Of a DNA stretch of 43,918 bases, positions 32,789 through 41,632 are shown piece after piece (within the stretch, counting starts at the first letter, position 1; each line of letters starts with the position of its first letter). This DNA is from Catenulisporales bacterium (lineage in GTDB: Bacteria; Actinomycetota; Actinomycetes; Streptomycetales; Catenulisporaceae): positions 1-43,918 of the forward strand of contig JAEKKI010000040.1 of assembly GCA_019510485.1 (NCBI GenBank), read 5' to 3'. Below the pieces are notes generated by a model. It was not told the DNA's origin and made no database searches. It saw nothing but the letters and a program-made list of their open reading frames with translations. The translations under genes were made by a program, and so were the position numbers.

Positions 32789-34255
32789 ATGTCCCAGCAA
32801 GCGCGGCGATCACGGGGAGTGCTGCCCGCGCTCGTCCTGTCCGTCCTGGCCTTCTCCCTCGTCCAGACCTCAGTGGTCCCGATCCTGCCGACGCTGCAGA
32901 AGGACCTGAACGTCGCCGGCGGCGGCATCACCTGGCTGATGACCGCCAACCTGCTGTCCGCCGCGGTGCTGACCCCGCTGCTGGCGCGCATGGGCGACCT
33001 GCGCGGACGCAAGCCGATGCTGGTGGTCGCGATCGCCGGCGTGCTGGTCGGCGGGGTGCTCGGCGGTATCGGCGGGTCGTTCCCGCTGCTGCTCATAGCG
33101 CGCGTGGTGGCCGGTACCGGCGGCGCGATCCTGCCGCTGGCCGTGGCCGTGGTGCGCGACGAGCTGCCGCGCGAGAAGGTGACCGGCGGGGTGGCGCTCA
33201 TCTCCGCCTCGCTGGGCATCGGCTCGGGGCTGGGCCTGGTCGCCACCGGCGCGGTGATGGAGCACTTCTCCTACCAGTCCGTGTTCTGGATGGGCGCGGT
33301 CCTGGCGGCCGTGGCCTTCGCGCTGGTGCTGTGGCTGGTCCCGCACGACCCGGTGACCGCCGAGGGCAAGGCCGATCCGTTCGGCGCGCTGCTGCTGGCC
33401 GGCTGGCTGTCGGCGTTCCTGATCGCGGTGAGCCAGGGCAACGCCTGGGGCTGGGCCTCGACGCGCACGCTCGGCCTGTTCGCGCTGGCCGCCATCACGC
33501 TGGTCGCGTGGGTCGCCGTCGAGCGCCGCGTGGCCTCCCCGCTGGTCGACATCTCGATGCTGGCCAAGCCCGCGATCGCCGTCACCAACACCGCCGGCGT
33601 CCTGATCGGCTTCGCGATGTACGGGTCCTTCCTGTTGATGTCGGACTTCACCCAGACCCCGAAGGCGGTCGGCTACGGCTTCGGCGCGTCGGTCCTGGCC
33701 TCCGGCTGGATGCTGTTCCCCTCCGCGGTCGGCTCGTTCGCGGCCGCCCCGATCGGCGCCGCCCTGATCAAGCGCGGCGGCCCCCGGCTGCCGCTGGTGC
33801 TCGGCGGCGGCTTCGCGGCGGCGGGCCTGGGCATGCTGGGCTTCGCGCACAGCGCGCCGTGGCACGTCGTCGTCGCCTCCGGCGTCATGGGCGTCGGCGT
33901 GGGCCTGGCCTACGCGGCGATGCCCGCGTACATCAACGCCTCGGTCCCGGTGCAGCAGTCCGGCATCGCCAACGGCATGAACGCGGTCCTGCGCACGGTC
34001 GGCGGCGCGGTCGGCTCGGCGGTGATGGGCGCGGTCCTGACCGGGAGCATGACGCAGGTCGCCCCGGGCGTGAAGCTGCCGACGGTCGACGCCTACACGC
34101 ACGGCTTCATGATCGCCGCCGTGCTGGGCCTGGTCGCGGCCGTGGTGCCGTTCCTGGTGCAGGCGCCGAAGATGACGGGGATGACGACGCCGGAGACCAC
34201 TGAGCACACGGACGTGGACGCACCGCGCAAGGAGATGGCCGCAGCGAACGCATAA
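32789..34255 (+). CDS. MFS multidrug exporter, DHA2 (EmrB/QacA) type
   Basis: 488 residues with 12-14 membrane helices. Motif A is present in the form RMGDLRGRKPML, and motif C-like ISASLGIGSGLGLVATGAVMEH is in helix 5. The N-terminus PILPTLQKDLNVAGGGITWLMTANLL matches EmrB/QacA members. GGAG lies 6 nt before the ATG at 32789; a GTG at 32768 is the alternative start. It exports hydrophobic compounds using the proton gradient. It is divergent from the MarR gene, which probably controls it. Confidence 0.92.
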   Translation: MSQQARRSRGVLPALVLSVLAFSLVQTSVVPILPTLQKDLNVAGGGITWLMTANLLSAAVLTPLLARMGDLRGRKPMLVVAIAGVLVGGVLGGIGGSFPLLLIARVVAGTGGAILPLAVAVVRDELPREKVTGGVALISASLGIGSGLGLVATGAVMEHFSYQSVFWMGAVLAAVAFALVLWLVPHDPVTAEGKADPFGALLLAGWLSAFLIAVSQGNAWGWASTRTLGLFALAAITLVAWVAVERRVASPLVDISMLAKPAIAVTNTAGVLIGFAMYGSFLLMSDFTQTPKAVGYGFGASVLASGWMLFPSAVGSFAAAPIGAALIKRGGPRLPLVLGGGFAAAGLGMLGFAHSAPWHVVVASGVMGVGVGLAYAAMPAYINASVPVQQSGIANGMNAVLRTVGGAVGSAVMGAVLTGSMTQVAPGVKLPTVDAYTHGFMIAAVLGLVAAVVPFLVQAPKMTGMTTPETTEHTDVDAPRKEMAAANA

Positions 34256-34295
34256 CAGCCTGGAAGTCTCAACCGCCAGTCCCTACCCTGCGCCC

Positions 34296-35969
34296 ATGAC
34301 CGGACGCTGGAACACCTCCGTGGCCGAGCTCCTCGCCGCCCGGGTCGGCGACCACCGATCCGGGCTGGCCTGGGCCGGCCACGACGGCGACGTGCGACGC
34401 GTCTCATGGGACGAACACGTCCGACGCAGCGCGGCGCGCGCCGCCTGGTTGGACGCGCGACTGCCGGCGGCGGGACGGAGTCCGCGGCATGTCGGCGTGC
34501 TGATGGAGAACGTGCCGGAGTTCTCGTTCCTCCTCGGCGCGGCGGCGATCGGCGGCTTCACGCTGGTCGGCCTGAACCCGACGCGGGGCGCCGCGGAGGT
34601 GGCCCGGGACGCCCGGCACACCGACTGTGCGCTGATCATCACCGAATCCCGGTTTCTGGCCCTGGTGCGCGGCTGCGGGATCCCGGTGGTGAACACCGAT
34701 TGCCGGCACCCGGAGCCGGAAGTCGGGAAGAAGACCGATCCGATGACCGCAGCGGACTTCGACAAGGCCCCCGACCTGCCGTTCATGCTCATCATGACGT
34801 CCGGCACGACCGCCGCCCCGAAAGCCGTCATCTGCTCCCAGGGCAAGCTGGCGACTCAGGGTTCCACGTTGGCGCGGCAGCGCGGACTGACCGAGGCCGA
34901 CGTCCTGTACTGCGCGATGCCGCTGTTCCACAGCAACGCCGTGATCGCCGCGTGGATCCCGGCGGTGGCCGCCGGGGCCACGCTCGCGCTGCGCCGCCGC
35001 TTCTCCGCATCGGGCTTCCTGCCCGACGTCCGGCGCTTCGGAGCAACGTACGCGAACTACGTCGGCAAGCCGCTGGCCTACATCCTCGCCACGCCCGAGC
35101 AGCCCGACGACGCCGACAGCACCCTGTGCCAGGTGTTCGGCAACGAGGCGGCGCCGGCGGACGTCGAGCGATTCGCCAAACGCTTCGGCTGCACGGTGAC
35201 CGACGGCTTCGGCTCGACCGAGGGCGGGATCTCGTTCCACCGGCGGCCGTCCACGCCGCCGGGAGCGCTCGGCACGCCGGTCGGCGACGTGCGGATCGTC
35301 GATCCGGACACCGGCGCGCAGTGCGGGGTCGGGCAGGTCGGCGAACTGGTCAACTTCGCCGGCGCCGGCGCGTTCGAGGGCTACTACCGGCATCAGGAAG
35401 CCGACGCGGCCAAGCTGCGCGACGGCCGGTTCTGGTCCGGCGACCTCGCGTATCGCGACGAGCACGGCGACTACTACTTCGCCGGGCGCTCCGGGGACTG
35501 GATCCGGGTCGGCGGGGAGAACTTCGCCGCCGGGCCGATCGCGCGGGCCGTCGAGGAGTGGCAGGGGGCGGTGGCCGCGACCGCTTATGGTGTGCCGGAT
35601 GCGGCATCCGGAGACCAGGTCATGGTGGCGCTGGAGCCTTCCGGCCGCGGCCGGGACAGCGAAACCGGCGCCGCGCCTGCTGAATCGGAGTCCTTCGACC
35701 CGCAGGCGTTCGCAGCGTACTGGGACTCCCGTTTCGACCTCCCGGAGCTGTGGCGCCCGCGCTACGTCCGCATCGTGACCTCCATGCCCCGCACCGCCAC
35801 CAACAAGATCGTGGTCCGCGATCTGGTCGCCGAAACCTGGCTCACCTCCGATCCGGTCTACATCCGCGACGGCAAGAGCGCGGCCTACCGGCCGATGACC
35901 GACGCCGACCGGGCGGCGTTGGCCCGCGAGTTCGCGAAGCATGGCCGGACACCGCCCGCCAGTTCTTAG
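34296..35969 (+). CDS. acyl-CoA synthetase, FadD17-like AMP-binding protein
   Basis: 557 residues. The ATP-binding P-loop TSGTTAAPKAV is near residue 169, followed by DGFGSTEGG in the adenylation core, SGDLAYRDEHGDYYFAGRSGDWIRVGGENF (hinge and A8) and PRTATNKIV, whose terminal Lys is the A10 catalytic lysine. Its organisation resembles mycobacterial FadD17, which activates fatty or sterol side-chain acids to CoA thioesters. TACCCT lies 6 nt before the ATG, so it is probably leaderless. A MaoC hydratase, a zinc alcohol dehydrogenase and an SDR follow after one intervening gene, supporting an acyl degradation role. Confidence 0.9.
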   Translation: MTGRWNTSVAELLAARVGDHRSGLAWAGHDGDVRRVSWDEHVRRSAARAAWLDARLPAAGRSPRHVGVLMENVPEFSFLLGAAAIGGFTLVGLNPTRGAAEVARDARHTDCALIITESRFLALVRGCGIPVVNTDCRHPEPEVGKKTDPMTAADFDKAPDLPFMLIMTSGTTAAPKAVICSQGKLATQGSTLARQRGLTEADVLYCAMPLFHSNAVIAAWIPAVAAGATLALRRRFSASGFLPDVRRFGATYANYVGKPLAYILATPEQPDDADSTLCQVFGNEAAPADVERFAKRFGCTVTDGFGSTEGGISFHRRPSTPPGALGTPVGDVRIVDPDTGAQCGVGQVGELVNFAGAGAFEGYYRHQEADAAKLRDGRFWSGDLAYRDEHGDYYFAGRSGDWIRVGGENFAAGPIARAVEEWQGAVAATAYGVPDAASGDQVMVALEPSGRGRDSETGAAPAESESFDPQAFAAYWDSRFDLPELWRPRYVRIVTSMPRTATNKIVVRDLVAETWLTSDPVYIRDGKSAAYRPMTDADRAALAREFAKHGRTPPASS

Positions 35970-36032
35970 ATCATTGTTACGCTGCTTCCTTCCGGGTCAG
36001 GGGAATCTCGAAGGAACAGGTGAATCTCGCGC

Positions 36033-36971
36033 ATGAGCGCAGGTGGCAGTAACAAGGCGGTCATGGCGGCGCTGGGTGCCAACTTGGGCGTCGCGGTGTC
36101 GAAGTTCGTGGCGTTCGCCTTCACGGGCTCGGCCTCGATGCTGGCCGAGGGCGTGCACTCGGTGGCCGACTCCGGCAACCAGCTGTTGCTGCTGGTCGGC
36201 GGCCGGCAGGCCAGGAAGAAGGCCGACGCCGAGCACCCGTTCGGCTACGGGCGCGAGCGCTTCGTCTACGCGTTCATCGTCTCGGTGGTGCTGTTCAGCC
36301 TCGGCGGGCTGTTCGCCTTGTACGAGGGCTGGCACAAGGTCACCCATCCGGAGAAGGTCGAGAGCTGGTACTGGGCCGTCGGGGTGCTGCTGGCCGCGGT
36401 CGTGATGGAGGGCATGTCGTTCCGGACCGCCGTCAAGGAGTCCAACCACCTGCGCGAGGGCCGTTCCTGGCTCGCGTTCATCCGCCACGCCACCACCCCG
36501 GAGCTGCCGGTGGTGCTGCTGGAGGACTTCGGCGCGCTGATCGGCCTGTGCCTGGCGCTGTTCGGCGTCGGCATGGCGGTGGTCACCGAGAACGGGCGCT
36601 GGGACGGCGCCGGCACGCTGGGCATCGGCGCGCTGCTGGTGTGCGTCGCGATCGTGCTCGCGGTGGAGATGAAGAGCCTGCTGGTCGGCGAGGGCGCCGG
36701 CAAGCACGACGTGTCCGCCATCCGCGCCGCGGCGGTCGACGGCCACACCGTCACCGACGTGATCCACCTGCGCACGATGTATCTGGGTCCGGAGGAGCTG
36801 CTGGTCGCGATGAAGATCGCGGTCCAGCACGACGACACGGCCGAGGAGGTCGCCAAGGCGATCGACGCCGCCGAGGCGCGGATCCGGACCGCGGTGCCGG
36901 AGGCGCGGCTGGTCTATCTGGAGCCGGATGTGCGGCGGCCGGGACCGCTGCCGCAGCCCACGACCGGGTGA
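36033..36971 (+). CDS. cation diffusion facilitator family transporter
   Basis: 312 residues, six membrane helices. The helix 2 metal site is in LAEGVHSVADSGNQ (His and Asp four apart) and the helix 5 partner in VVLLEDFGALIGL. Between helices 2 and 3 lies GYGRERFVYAFI, the CDF cytoplasmic loop. The C-terminal cytoplasmic domain (about 210-300) has the ferredoxin-like CDF fold. It exports Zn, Fe or similar divalent ions in exchange for protons; the metal is not readable from sequence. It lies between the acyl-CoA synthetase and MaoC genes with its own leader. Confidence 0.9.
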   Translation: MSAGGSNKAVMAALGANLGVAVSKFVAFAFTGSASMLAEGVHSVADSGNQLLLLVGGRQARKKADAEHPFGYGRERFVYAFIVSVVLFSLGGLFALYEGWHKVTHPEKVESWYWAVGVLLAAVVMEGMSFRTAVKESNHLREGRSWLAFIRHATTPELPVVLLEDFGALIGLCLALFGVGMAVVTENGRWDGAGTLGIGALLVCVAIVLAVEMKSLLVGEGAGKHDVSAIRAAAVDGHTVTDVIHLRTMYLGPEELLVAMKIAVQHDDTAEEVAKAIDAAEARIRTAVPEARLVYLEPDVRRPGPLPQPTTG

Positions 36972-37098
36972 CGGCGCGCGGCCGGTCTCTGATCTGCCCC
37001 GGCCCGGGTGCCGGTGCCCGCGTCCATGACCATTGCATCCGACAGTAACGTGTTCTAGTTTGCCGGGGACAGCGGTCGACCACCGAAGGGACCGGCGC

Positions 37099-37956
37099 AT
37101 GCCCATCGACCCCGGCAAGGCCCTGGCCGCCCCGGCCACCACCGCCGAGCTGGCCTGGACGCCCAAGGACGTCCAGCTCTACCACCTGGGCCTGGGCGCG
37201 GGCGTCCCGGCGACCGATCCGGGGGAGCTGGCCTACGTCTACGAGAAGGGCCTCAAGGTGCTGCCCTCGTTCGCGGTCGTGGCCGGCGGCGCGCTCGGCT
37301 TCTCGCTGTTCTCCAACCCCGGCCTGGACATCCAGCTGGTGAACGTCCTGCACGGCGGCCAGTCCGTCACGCTGCACCGCCCGATCCCGGCGACCGGTGC
37401 GGCCACCGCCACCAGCCGGGTCACCGACGTGTGGGACAAGGGCAAGGCCGCGGTGATCCGCACCGAGAGCGTGATCGCCGACGCCGACGGGCCGCTGTGG
37501 ACCAACCACTCGCAGATCTTCGTCCGCGGCGAGGGCGGATTCGGCGGCGAGCGGGGGCCCTCGACGGTCGACACCACACCCGAGCGGAAACCCGACCACG
37601 TGATCGAGGTCCGCACCCTGGAGCAACTCGCCTTGATCTACCGCCTGTCCGGCGACTGGAACCCCCTGCACGCCGATCCCGGGTTCGCCGCGCAGGCCGG
37701 CTTCGACCGCCCGATCCTGCACGGCCTGTGCTCCTACGGCATCACCTGCAAAGCCGTCGTCGACACCGTCCTGGGCGGCGACGTGACGCGGGTGACCGAG
37801 TACTCGACCCGCTTCGCCGGGATCTTCTTCCCCGGCGAGACCATGCGCGTCAGCATGTGGGACGACGGCGCCGGGCGGGTGGATATCGTCTCCACGTCGG
37901 CCGAGCGCGACGACGCCGTCGTGCTGGCCAACACCGTGTTGGCGTACCTGAGCTAG
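37099..37956 (+). CDS. MaoC-like (R)-specific enoyl-CoA hydratase, double hot-dog
   Basis: 285 residues, a two-domain hydratase 2 like that of peroxisomal MFE-2 and mycobacterial HtdY. The catalytic motif is in the second half: YRLSGDWNPLHADPGF with the Asp/His pair, followed by RPILHGLCSYG. The N-terminal hot-dog carries the substrate loop. It adds water across trans-2-enoyl-CoA in beta-oxidation of fatty acids or sterol side chains. AAGGGA lies 8 nt before the ATG at 37099; upstream in-frame ATG 37033 lacks one. First gene of a three-gene operon. Confidence 0.9.
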   Translation: MPIDPGKALAAPATTAELAWTPKDVQLYHLGLGAGVPATDPGELAYVYEKGLKVLPSFAVVAGGALGFSLFSNPGLDIQLVNVLHGGQSVTLHRPIPATGAATATSRVTDVWDKGKAAVIRTESVIADADGPLWTNHSQIFVRGEGGFGGERGPSTVDTTPERKPDHVIEVRTLEQLALIYRLSGDWNPLHADPGFAAQAGFDRPILHGLCSYGITCKAVVDTVLGGDVTRVTEYSTRFAGIFFPGETMRVSMWDDGAGRVDIVSTSAERDDAVVLANTVLAYLS

Positions 37957-37974
37957 AAACGGGTGAGGACCACC

Positions 37975-39054
37975 ATGCGCGCAGCAGTCCTGTTCGAAAC
38001 CGGAGCCGAGACTCTGACGGTCCGCGACGACCTCACCCTCTCCGACCCGGGCCCCGGCCAGGTGAAGATCCGCATCCGGGCCACCGGCGTGTGCCACTCG
38101 GACCTGTCGGCCATGACCGGCGTGCTGCCGCAGCCCGTGCCGTTCGTGCCCGGCCACGAGGGCGCCGGCGAGGTGGTCGCGGTGGGCGAGGGCGTGACGC
38201 GGGTCTCGGTCGGCGACCACGTCATCGTGTGCTGGAACCCGCCGTGCGGCCAGTGCGCCGCCTGCCGTCGCGGCGAGGGCAACCTGTGCGTCGACATCTT
38301 CTTCGGCATGACGTTCCAACCGCACTTCCAGCTCGACGGCGCCGACGTCTACGGCTTCGCCGGCAGCGGCACCTTCGCCGAAGAGATGGTCGTGCCCTGG
38401 CAGTGCGCGGTGAAGATCCCCGACGACGTGCCGTTCGACGTCGGCGCGCTGCTCGGCTGCGGCGTGACCACCGGGGTCGGCGCCGTGTTCAACACCGCGC
38501 GGGTGCAACCGGGCTCCTCGGTCGCGGTGATCGGCGCCGGCGGCGTCGGCATCGCCGTGATCCAGGGCGCGCGCATCGCCGGGGCCGCCGAGATCGTCGC
38601 CATCGACCCGGTCCGGAGCAAGCACGAGGCCGCGCTGCGGTTCGGCGCCACCCGCGCGGTGGGTCCCGAGGACGCCGACGCGGCCAAGGCCGAGGTGACC
38701 GGCAAGGCCGGCTTCGACTACGTCTTCGAAGTCGTCGGCAGGTCCGCGCTGGTGCAGCAGGCCTACGCGCTCACCCGGCGCGGCGGCACGGTCACCGTCG
38801 TCGGCGCCGGCAAGAACGACGACGTGGTCGGCTTCGACATGTTCCAGCTCTTCTTCGACAGCAAGAAGATCCTCGGCTCCTACTACGGCGGCACCGACCC
38901 GCGCCGGGAGTACGGCCGCCTGCTCGCGCTGTGGCGGGCCGGCCGCCTGGACCTGGAGGGCATGATCACCGCCCGGCTCAAGCTCGACGACATCAACCAA
39001 GCCCTGGACCTGCTGCGCTCCGGCGAGGCGATCCGGACGATCATCGAGGTCTGA
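37975..39054 (+). CDS. zinc-dependent alcohol dehydrogenase, MDR family
   Basis: 359 residues. The catalytic zinc site begins at TGVCHSDLS with GHEGAGEVV, and the structural zinc lobe is CGQCAACRRGEGNLC. The NAD motif VIGAGGVGIAVIQGA is near residue 185, followed by an acidic Asp (AIDPVRSK) that favours NAD. It is a class III-like/mycothiol-independent ADH similar to mycobacterial AdhD. GAGG lies 7 nt before the ATG at 37975; a GTG at 37963 is the alternative. It is likely to oxidise the alcohol made from the MaoC product or a related substrate. Confidence 0.9.
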   Translation: MRAAVLFETGAETLTVRDDLTLSDPGPGQVKIRIRATGVCHSDLSAMTGVLPQPVPFVPGHEGAGEVVAVGEGVTRVSVGDHVIVCWNPPCGQCAACRRGEGNLCVDIFFGMTFQPHFQLDGADVYGFAGSGTFAEEMVVPWQCAVKIPDDVPFDVGALLGCGVTTGVGAVFNTARVQPGSSVAVIGAGGVGIAVIQGARIAGAAEIVAIDPVRSKHEAALRFGATRAVGPEDADAAKAEVTGKAGFDYVFEVVGRSALVQQAYALTRRGGTVTVVGAGKNDDVVGFDMFQLFFDSKKILGSYYGGTDPRREYGRLLALWRAGRLDLEGMITARLKLDDINQALDLLRSGEAIRTIIEV

Positions 39055-39060
39055 TCTGTC

Positions 39061-39966
39061 ATGACGACATCCCTTGCCGGCCGCGCCGCGATCGTCACCG
39101 GCGCCGGCCGGGGCCTGGGCCGCGCCGAGGCGCTGGAGCTGGCCCGCCAGGGCGCGGCGGTGGCGGTCAACGACCACGACCGGTCCACCGCCGAGGCGAC
39201 CGCCGCCGACATCGTCAAGGCCGGCGGCCGGGCCGTCGCCTCGGCCGGCGACGTCTCCGACTTCGGCTACGCCGAGTCGCTGACCCGGCTGGCGATCGAG
39301 GAGTTCGGCACGCTGGACATCCTGGTCAACAACGCCGGCATCCTGCGCGACCGCATGGTGTTCTCGATGTCGGAACGGGAGTGGGACGACGTCCTGCGGG
39401 TGCACGCCAGGGGCCACTTCGCACTGACCCGGCACGCCACCGCGTACTGGCGCGACAAGTCGAAGGCGGTCGGCGGCCCGGTCTATGGCCGCATCGTCAA
39501 CACGTCCTCGGAGGCGTTCCTGGCCGGAGCCGCGGGCCAGGCCAACTACGCCGCCGCGAAGGCCGCGATCGTGGGGCTGACCACCGCGACGGCCAACGGC
39601 TGCGCGCGCTACGGCGTGCGCGCCAACGCGATCTGCCCGCGGGCCCGCACCGCGATGACCGAGGACGTCTTCGCCGGGTTCGACGTCCCGGCCGAGGGCA
39701 TGGACCCGCTGGCCGTCGAGCACGTCGCCCCGCTGGTCGCCTACCTCGCCTCCCCGGCCGCCGACCGGGTCACCGGGCAGGTGTTCGTCGTGCACGGCGG
39801 CATGGTGCTGCTGATGCAGCGTCCTGTCGTCGAACAGCGCTGGGACTCCACGCAGGAGACGTTCACCGTTTCAGAGTTGGAAACGGCGCTCGGGCCGTAC
39901 TTCGACGCCAAGAAGCCCGGTGAGGGTTTCTCCGCTACCGAGGTGTTGTCTATGCGTCGTCACTGA
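39061..39966 (+). CDS. SDR-family oxidoreductase, 3-hydroxyacyl-CoA dehydrogenase-like
   Basis: 301 residues. Cofactor motif TGAGRGLGRAEAL at about 14-26, NNAGILRD, catalytic Ser in VNTSSEAF and the YAAAK pair. The family extension of about 45 residues past the usual SDR end (TQETFTVSELETALGPYFD) resembles the actinobacterial group related to MFE-2 dehydrogenase domains. It starts 6 bp after the ADH gene. Together with MaoC it could supply the hydration and dehydrogenation steps of a beta-oxidation cycle. Confidence 0.9.
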   Translation: MTTSLAGRAAIVTGAGRGLGRAEALELARQGAAVAVNDHDRSTAEATAADIVKAGGRAVASAGDVSDFGYAESLTRLAIEEFGTLDILVNNAGILRDRMVFSMSEREWDDVLRVHARGHFALTRHATAYWRDKSKAVGGPVYGRIVNTSSEAFLAGAAGQANYAAAKAAIVGLTTATANGCARYGVRANAICPRARTAMTEDVFAGFDVPAEGMDPLAVEHVAPLVAYLASPAADRVTGQVFVVHGGMVLLMQRPVVEQRWDSTQETFTVSELETALGPYFDAKKPGEGFSATEVLSMRRH

Positions 39967-39970
39967 GCCC

Positions 39971-40004
39971 TAATATTTTCCCCAAGAAAACAGTTCGCTT
40001 GGGG
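39971..40004 (+). promoter_or_regulatory. promoter and 5' hairpin of the zinc-ribbon gene
   Basis: TAATAT (39971-39976) is a strong -10. A perfect 7-bp hairpin, CCCCAAG (39980-39986) with CTTGGGG (39998-40004) and an 11-nt loop, would form the 5' end of the message. It buries part of the G-run just upstream of the GTG start. Confidence 0.5.
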
Positions 40005-40015
40005 GGTTCGGGCCT

Positions 40016-40675
40016 GTGGCCGACACACTGTGGTTCAGCGGCAACCATCGTGACTATTCAGTCCAGTACGGCAACGACGCCGGCTTCGAGTTCGAGTTCT
40101 ACTGCCAGCGCTGCAGCGACACCTGGCGCAGCGGGTTCGAGCCCTACAAGGCCGCCCGCGCCGCCGGCTGGATCCGCCGCGCGGCGAACATGGCAAACGG
40201 CGCGGCCTCCACGGTCGGCTGGGACGTCGCCGAGGGCGTGGACGGGTTCGTGCAAAGCGGCTGGCACAAGGCCCGCGACGCCTCGTTCAAGGTCGCCATC
40301 GATGCTGCCGAGGAGCACTTCCACCGTTGCGGGCGTTGCACGTACTACGTGTGCGAACGCTGCTACAGCGCCGACCGCGGCCTGTGCACCTACTGCGCGC
40401 CCGACCTGGCCGCCGAGGTCGAGTCGGCCCGCGCGCACGGCCAGGTCGACGCCGCCACGTCCCGGGCTCGGGAGGTCGGCGCGGCGCTGGCCGCCGAGGT
40501 GGACGTCACGACGCAGAAGCAGCTGGTGTGTACCGCGTGCGGACACCAGACGCACGGCGCGAAGTTCTGCCCGGAGTGCGGTGCCAAGCAGGCCGGACCC
40601 GGGGAGTGCGGCGGGTGCGGGACGCAGGTGCCCACGGGGTCGAAGTTCTGTCCGGAGTGCGGCGCGTCGCAGTGA
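40016..40675 (+). CDS. zinc-ribbon protein of unknown function
   Basis: 219 residues from a GTG. An N-terminal Cys pair (FYCQRCSDTW) is followed by a cross-brace-like cluster in the middle (RCGRCTYYVCERCYSADRGL, then CTYC), a helical linker, and two tandem C-terminal zinc ribbons (CTACGHQTHGAKFCPECG and CGGCGTQVPTGSKFCPECG). All pairs are intact, so up to four zinc sites are expected. Proteins of this plan in actinomycetes are uncharacterised. It starts from its own promoter. Confidence 0.8.
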   Translation: MADTLWFSGNHRDYSVQYGNDAGFEFEFYCQRCSDTWRSGFEPYKAARAAGWIRRAANMANGAASTVGWDVAEGVDGFVQSGWHKARDASFKVAIDAAEEHFHRCGRCTYYVCERCYSADRGLCTYCAPDLAAEVESARAHGQVDAATSRAREVGAALAAEVDVTTQKQLVCTACGHQTHGAKFCPECGAKQAGPGECGGCGTQVPTGSKFCPECGASQ

Positions 40676-40734
40676 CGGAGCCGGCGCCCGCAGCTTGATC
40701 GGGGAAGCACCGCGGAGCCCGGTAACCTACTGGG

Positions 40735-41592
40735 ATGCCACAGCCCCCGAACACGCCCGCCGCGCCGTCGGCTCCGACGCTGCGTGACGTCGTCGCGGTC
40801 CTGGAGCGTGTCTACGACCCGTCCTGGGCCGAGCCGTGGGACGCCGTCGGACTGGTGTGCGGGGACCCGGACGACGCCGTGCGCACCGTCGCGTTCGCCG
40901 TGGACCCGGTGGCCTCCGTCGTCGACGAGGCGATCGAGCGCGGCGCCGACCTGCTGGTGACCCACCACCCGCTGTTCCTGCGCGGCGTGCACGGGGTGCC
41001 GGCGACCGACTTCAAGGGCCGGCTGGTCCACAAGCTGATCCGCGGCGGCGTGGCGCTGTTCACCGCGCACACCAACGCCGACTCCGCCGACCCCGGCGTG
41101 TCCGACGCGCTGGCGCAGGCCCTGGACGTGCGCGAGCTGCGGCCGCTGGAGGCCCGGGCCGGCAGCCCGGAGCTGGGCGTCGGCCGGGTCGGGGAGCTGG
41201 CCGCGGCCGAGCCGCTGGCCGCCTTCGTCCGGCGGGTGGCCGCCGCCCTGCCCGCGACCTCCGGCGGGGTGCGGGTGGCCGGGGACCCGGAGCGGCCGGT
41301 GCGCCGGGTCGCGGTGTGCGGCGGGGCCGGCGACACCTTCTTCGGCGCCGTGCGCGCGGCCCGGGCCGACGTCTACGTCACCGCCGACCTGCGGCACCAC
41401 CCGGCCTCCGAGGCGCTGGAGGCCGGCGGCCCGGCGCTGGTGGACGTCGCGCACTGGGCCAGCGAGTGGCCGTGGCTGCGGCATGCCGCGCATACTTTGC
41501 GTTCCACGCTCGGCGCCGCCGGTACTAACGTGGAGACGTACGTTTCCACGCTGGTCACCGATCCGTGGACCGCGCACGTGGCGGCCGGCTGA
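40735..41592 (+). CDS. Nif3-like dinuclear metal centre protein
   Basis: 285 residues. Nif3/YbgI family with the metal-binding THHPLF motif, TAHTNAD and the C-terminal VDVAHWASEW. It forms hexameric toroids with a dinuclear metal site and is often annotated as a GTP cyclohydrolase I type 2 homologue, although its activity is uncertain. TAACCT lies 6 nt before the ATG, so it is probably leaderless. It is the first gene of a conserved actinobacterial trio with the coiled-coil zinc-ribbon protein and RNase H-phosphatase. Confidence 0.92.
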   Translation: MPQPPNTPAAPSAPTLRDVVAVLERVYDPSWAEPWDAVGLVCGDPDDAVRTVAFAVDPVASVVDEAIERGADLLVTHHPLFLRGVHGVPATDFKGRLVHKLIRGGVALFTAHTNADSADPGVSDALAQALDVRELRPLEARAGSPELGVGRVGELAAAEPLAAFVRRVAAALPATSGGVRVAGDPERPVRRVAVCGGAGDTFFGAVRAARADVYVTADLRHHPASEALEAGGPALVDVAHWASEWPWLRHAAHTLRSTLGAAGTNVETYVSTLVTDPWTAHVAAG

Positions 41593-41632
41593 GACGTCGA
41601 CGAGCTCCACAAGAGAAGAGAGAGGCACTGCC

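Noticed and set aside
36751..39795. A 1014-codon open frame on the minus strand
   Set aside because: It is antisense to the MaoC, ADH and SDR genes; its His/Arg/Gly/Asp-rich composition is the usual shadow of GC-rich coding DNA.
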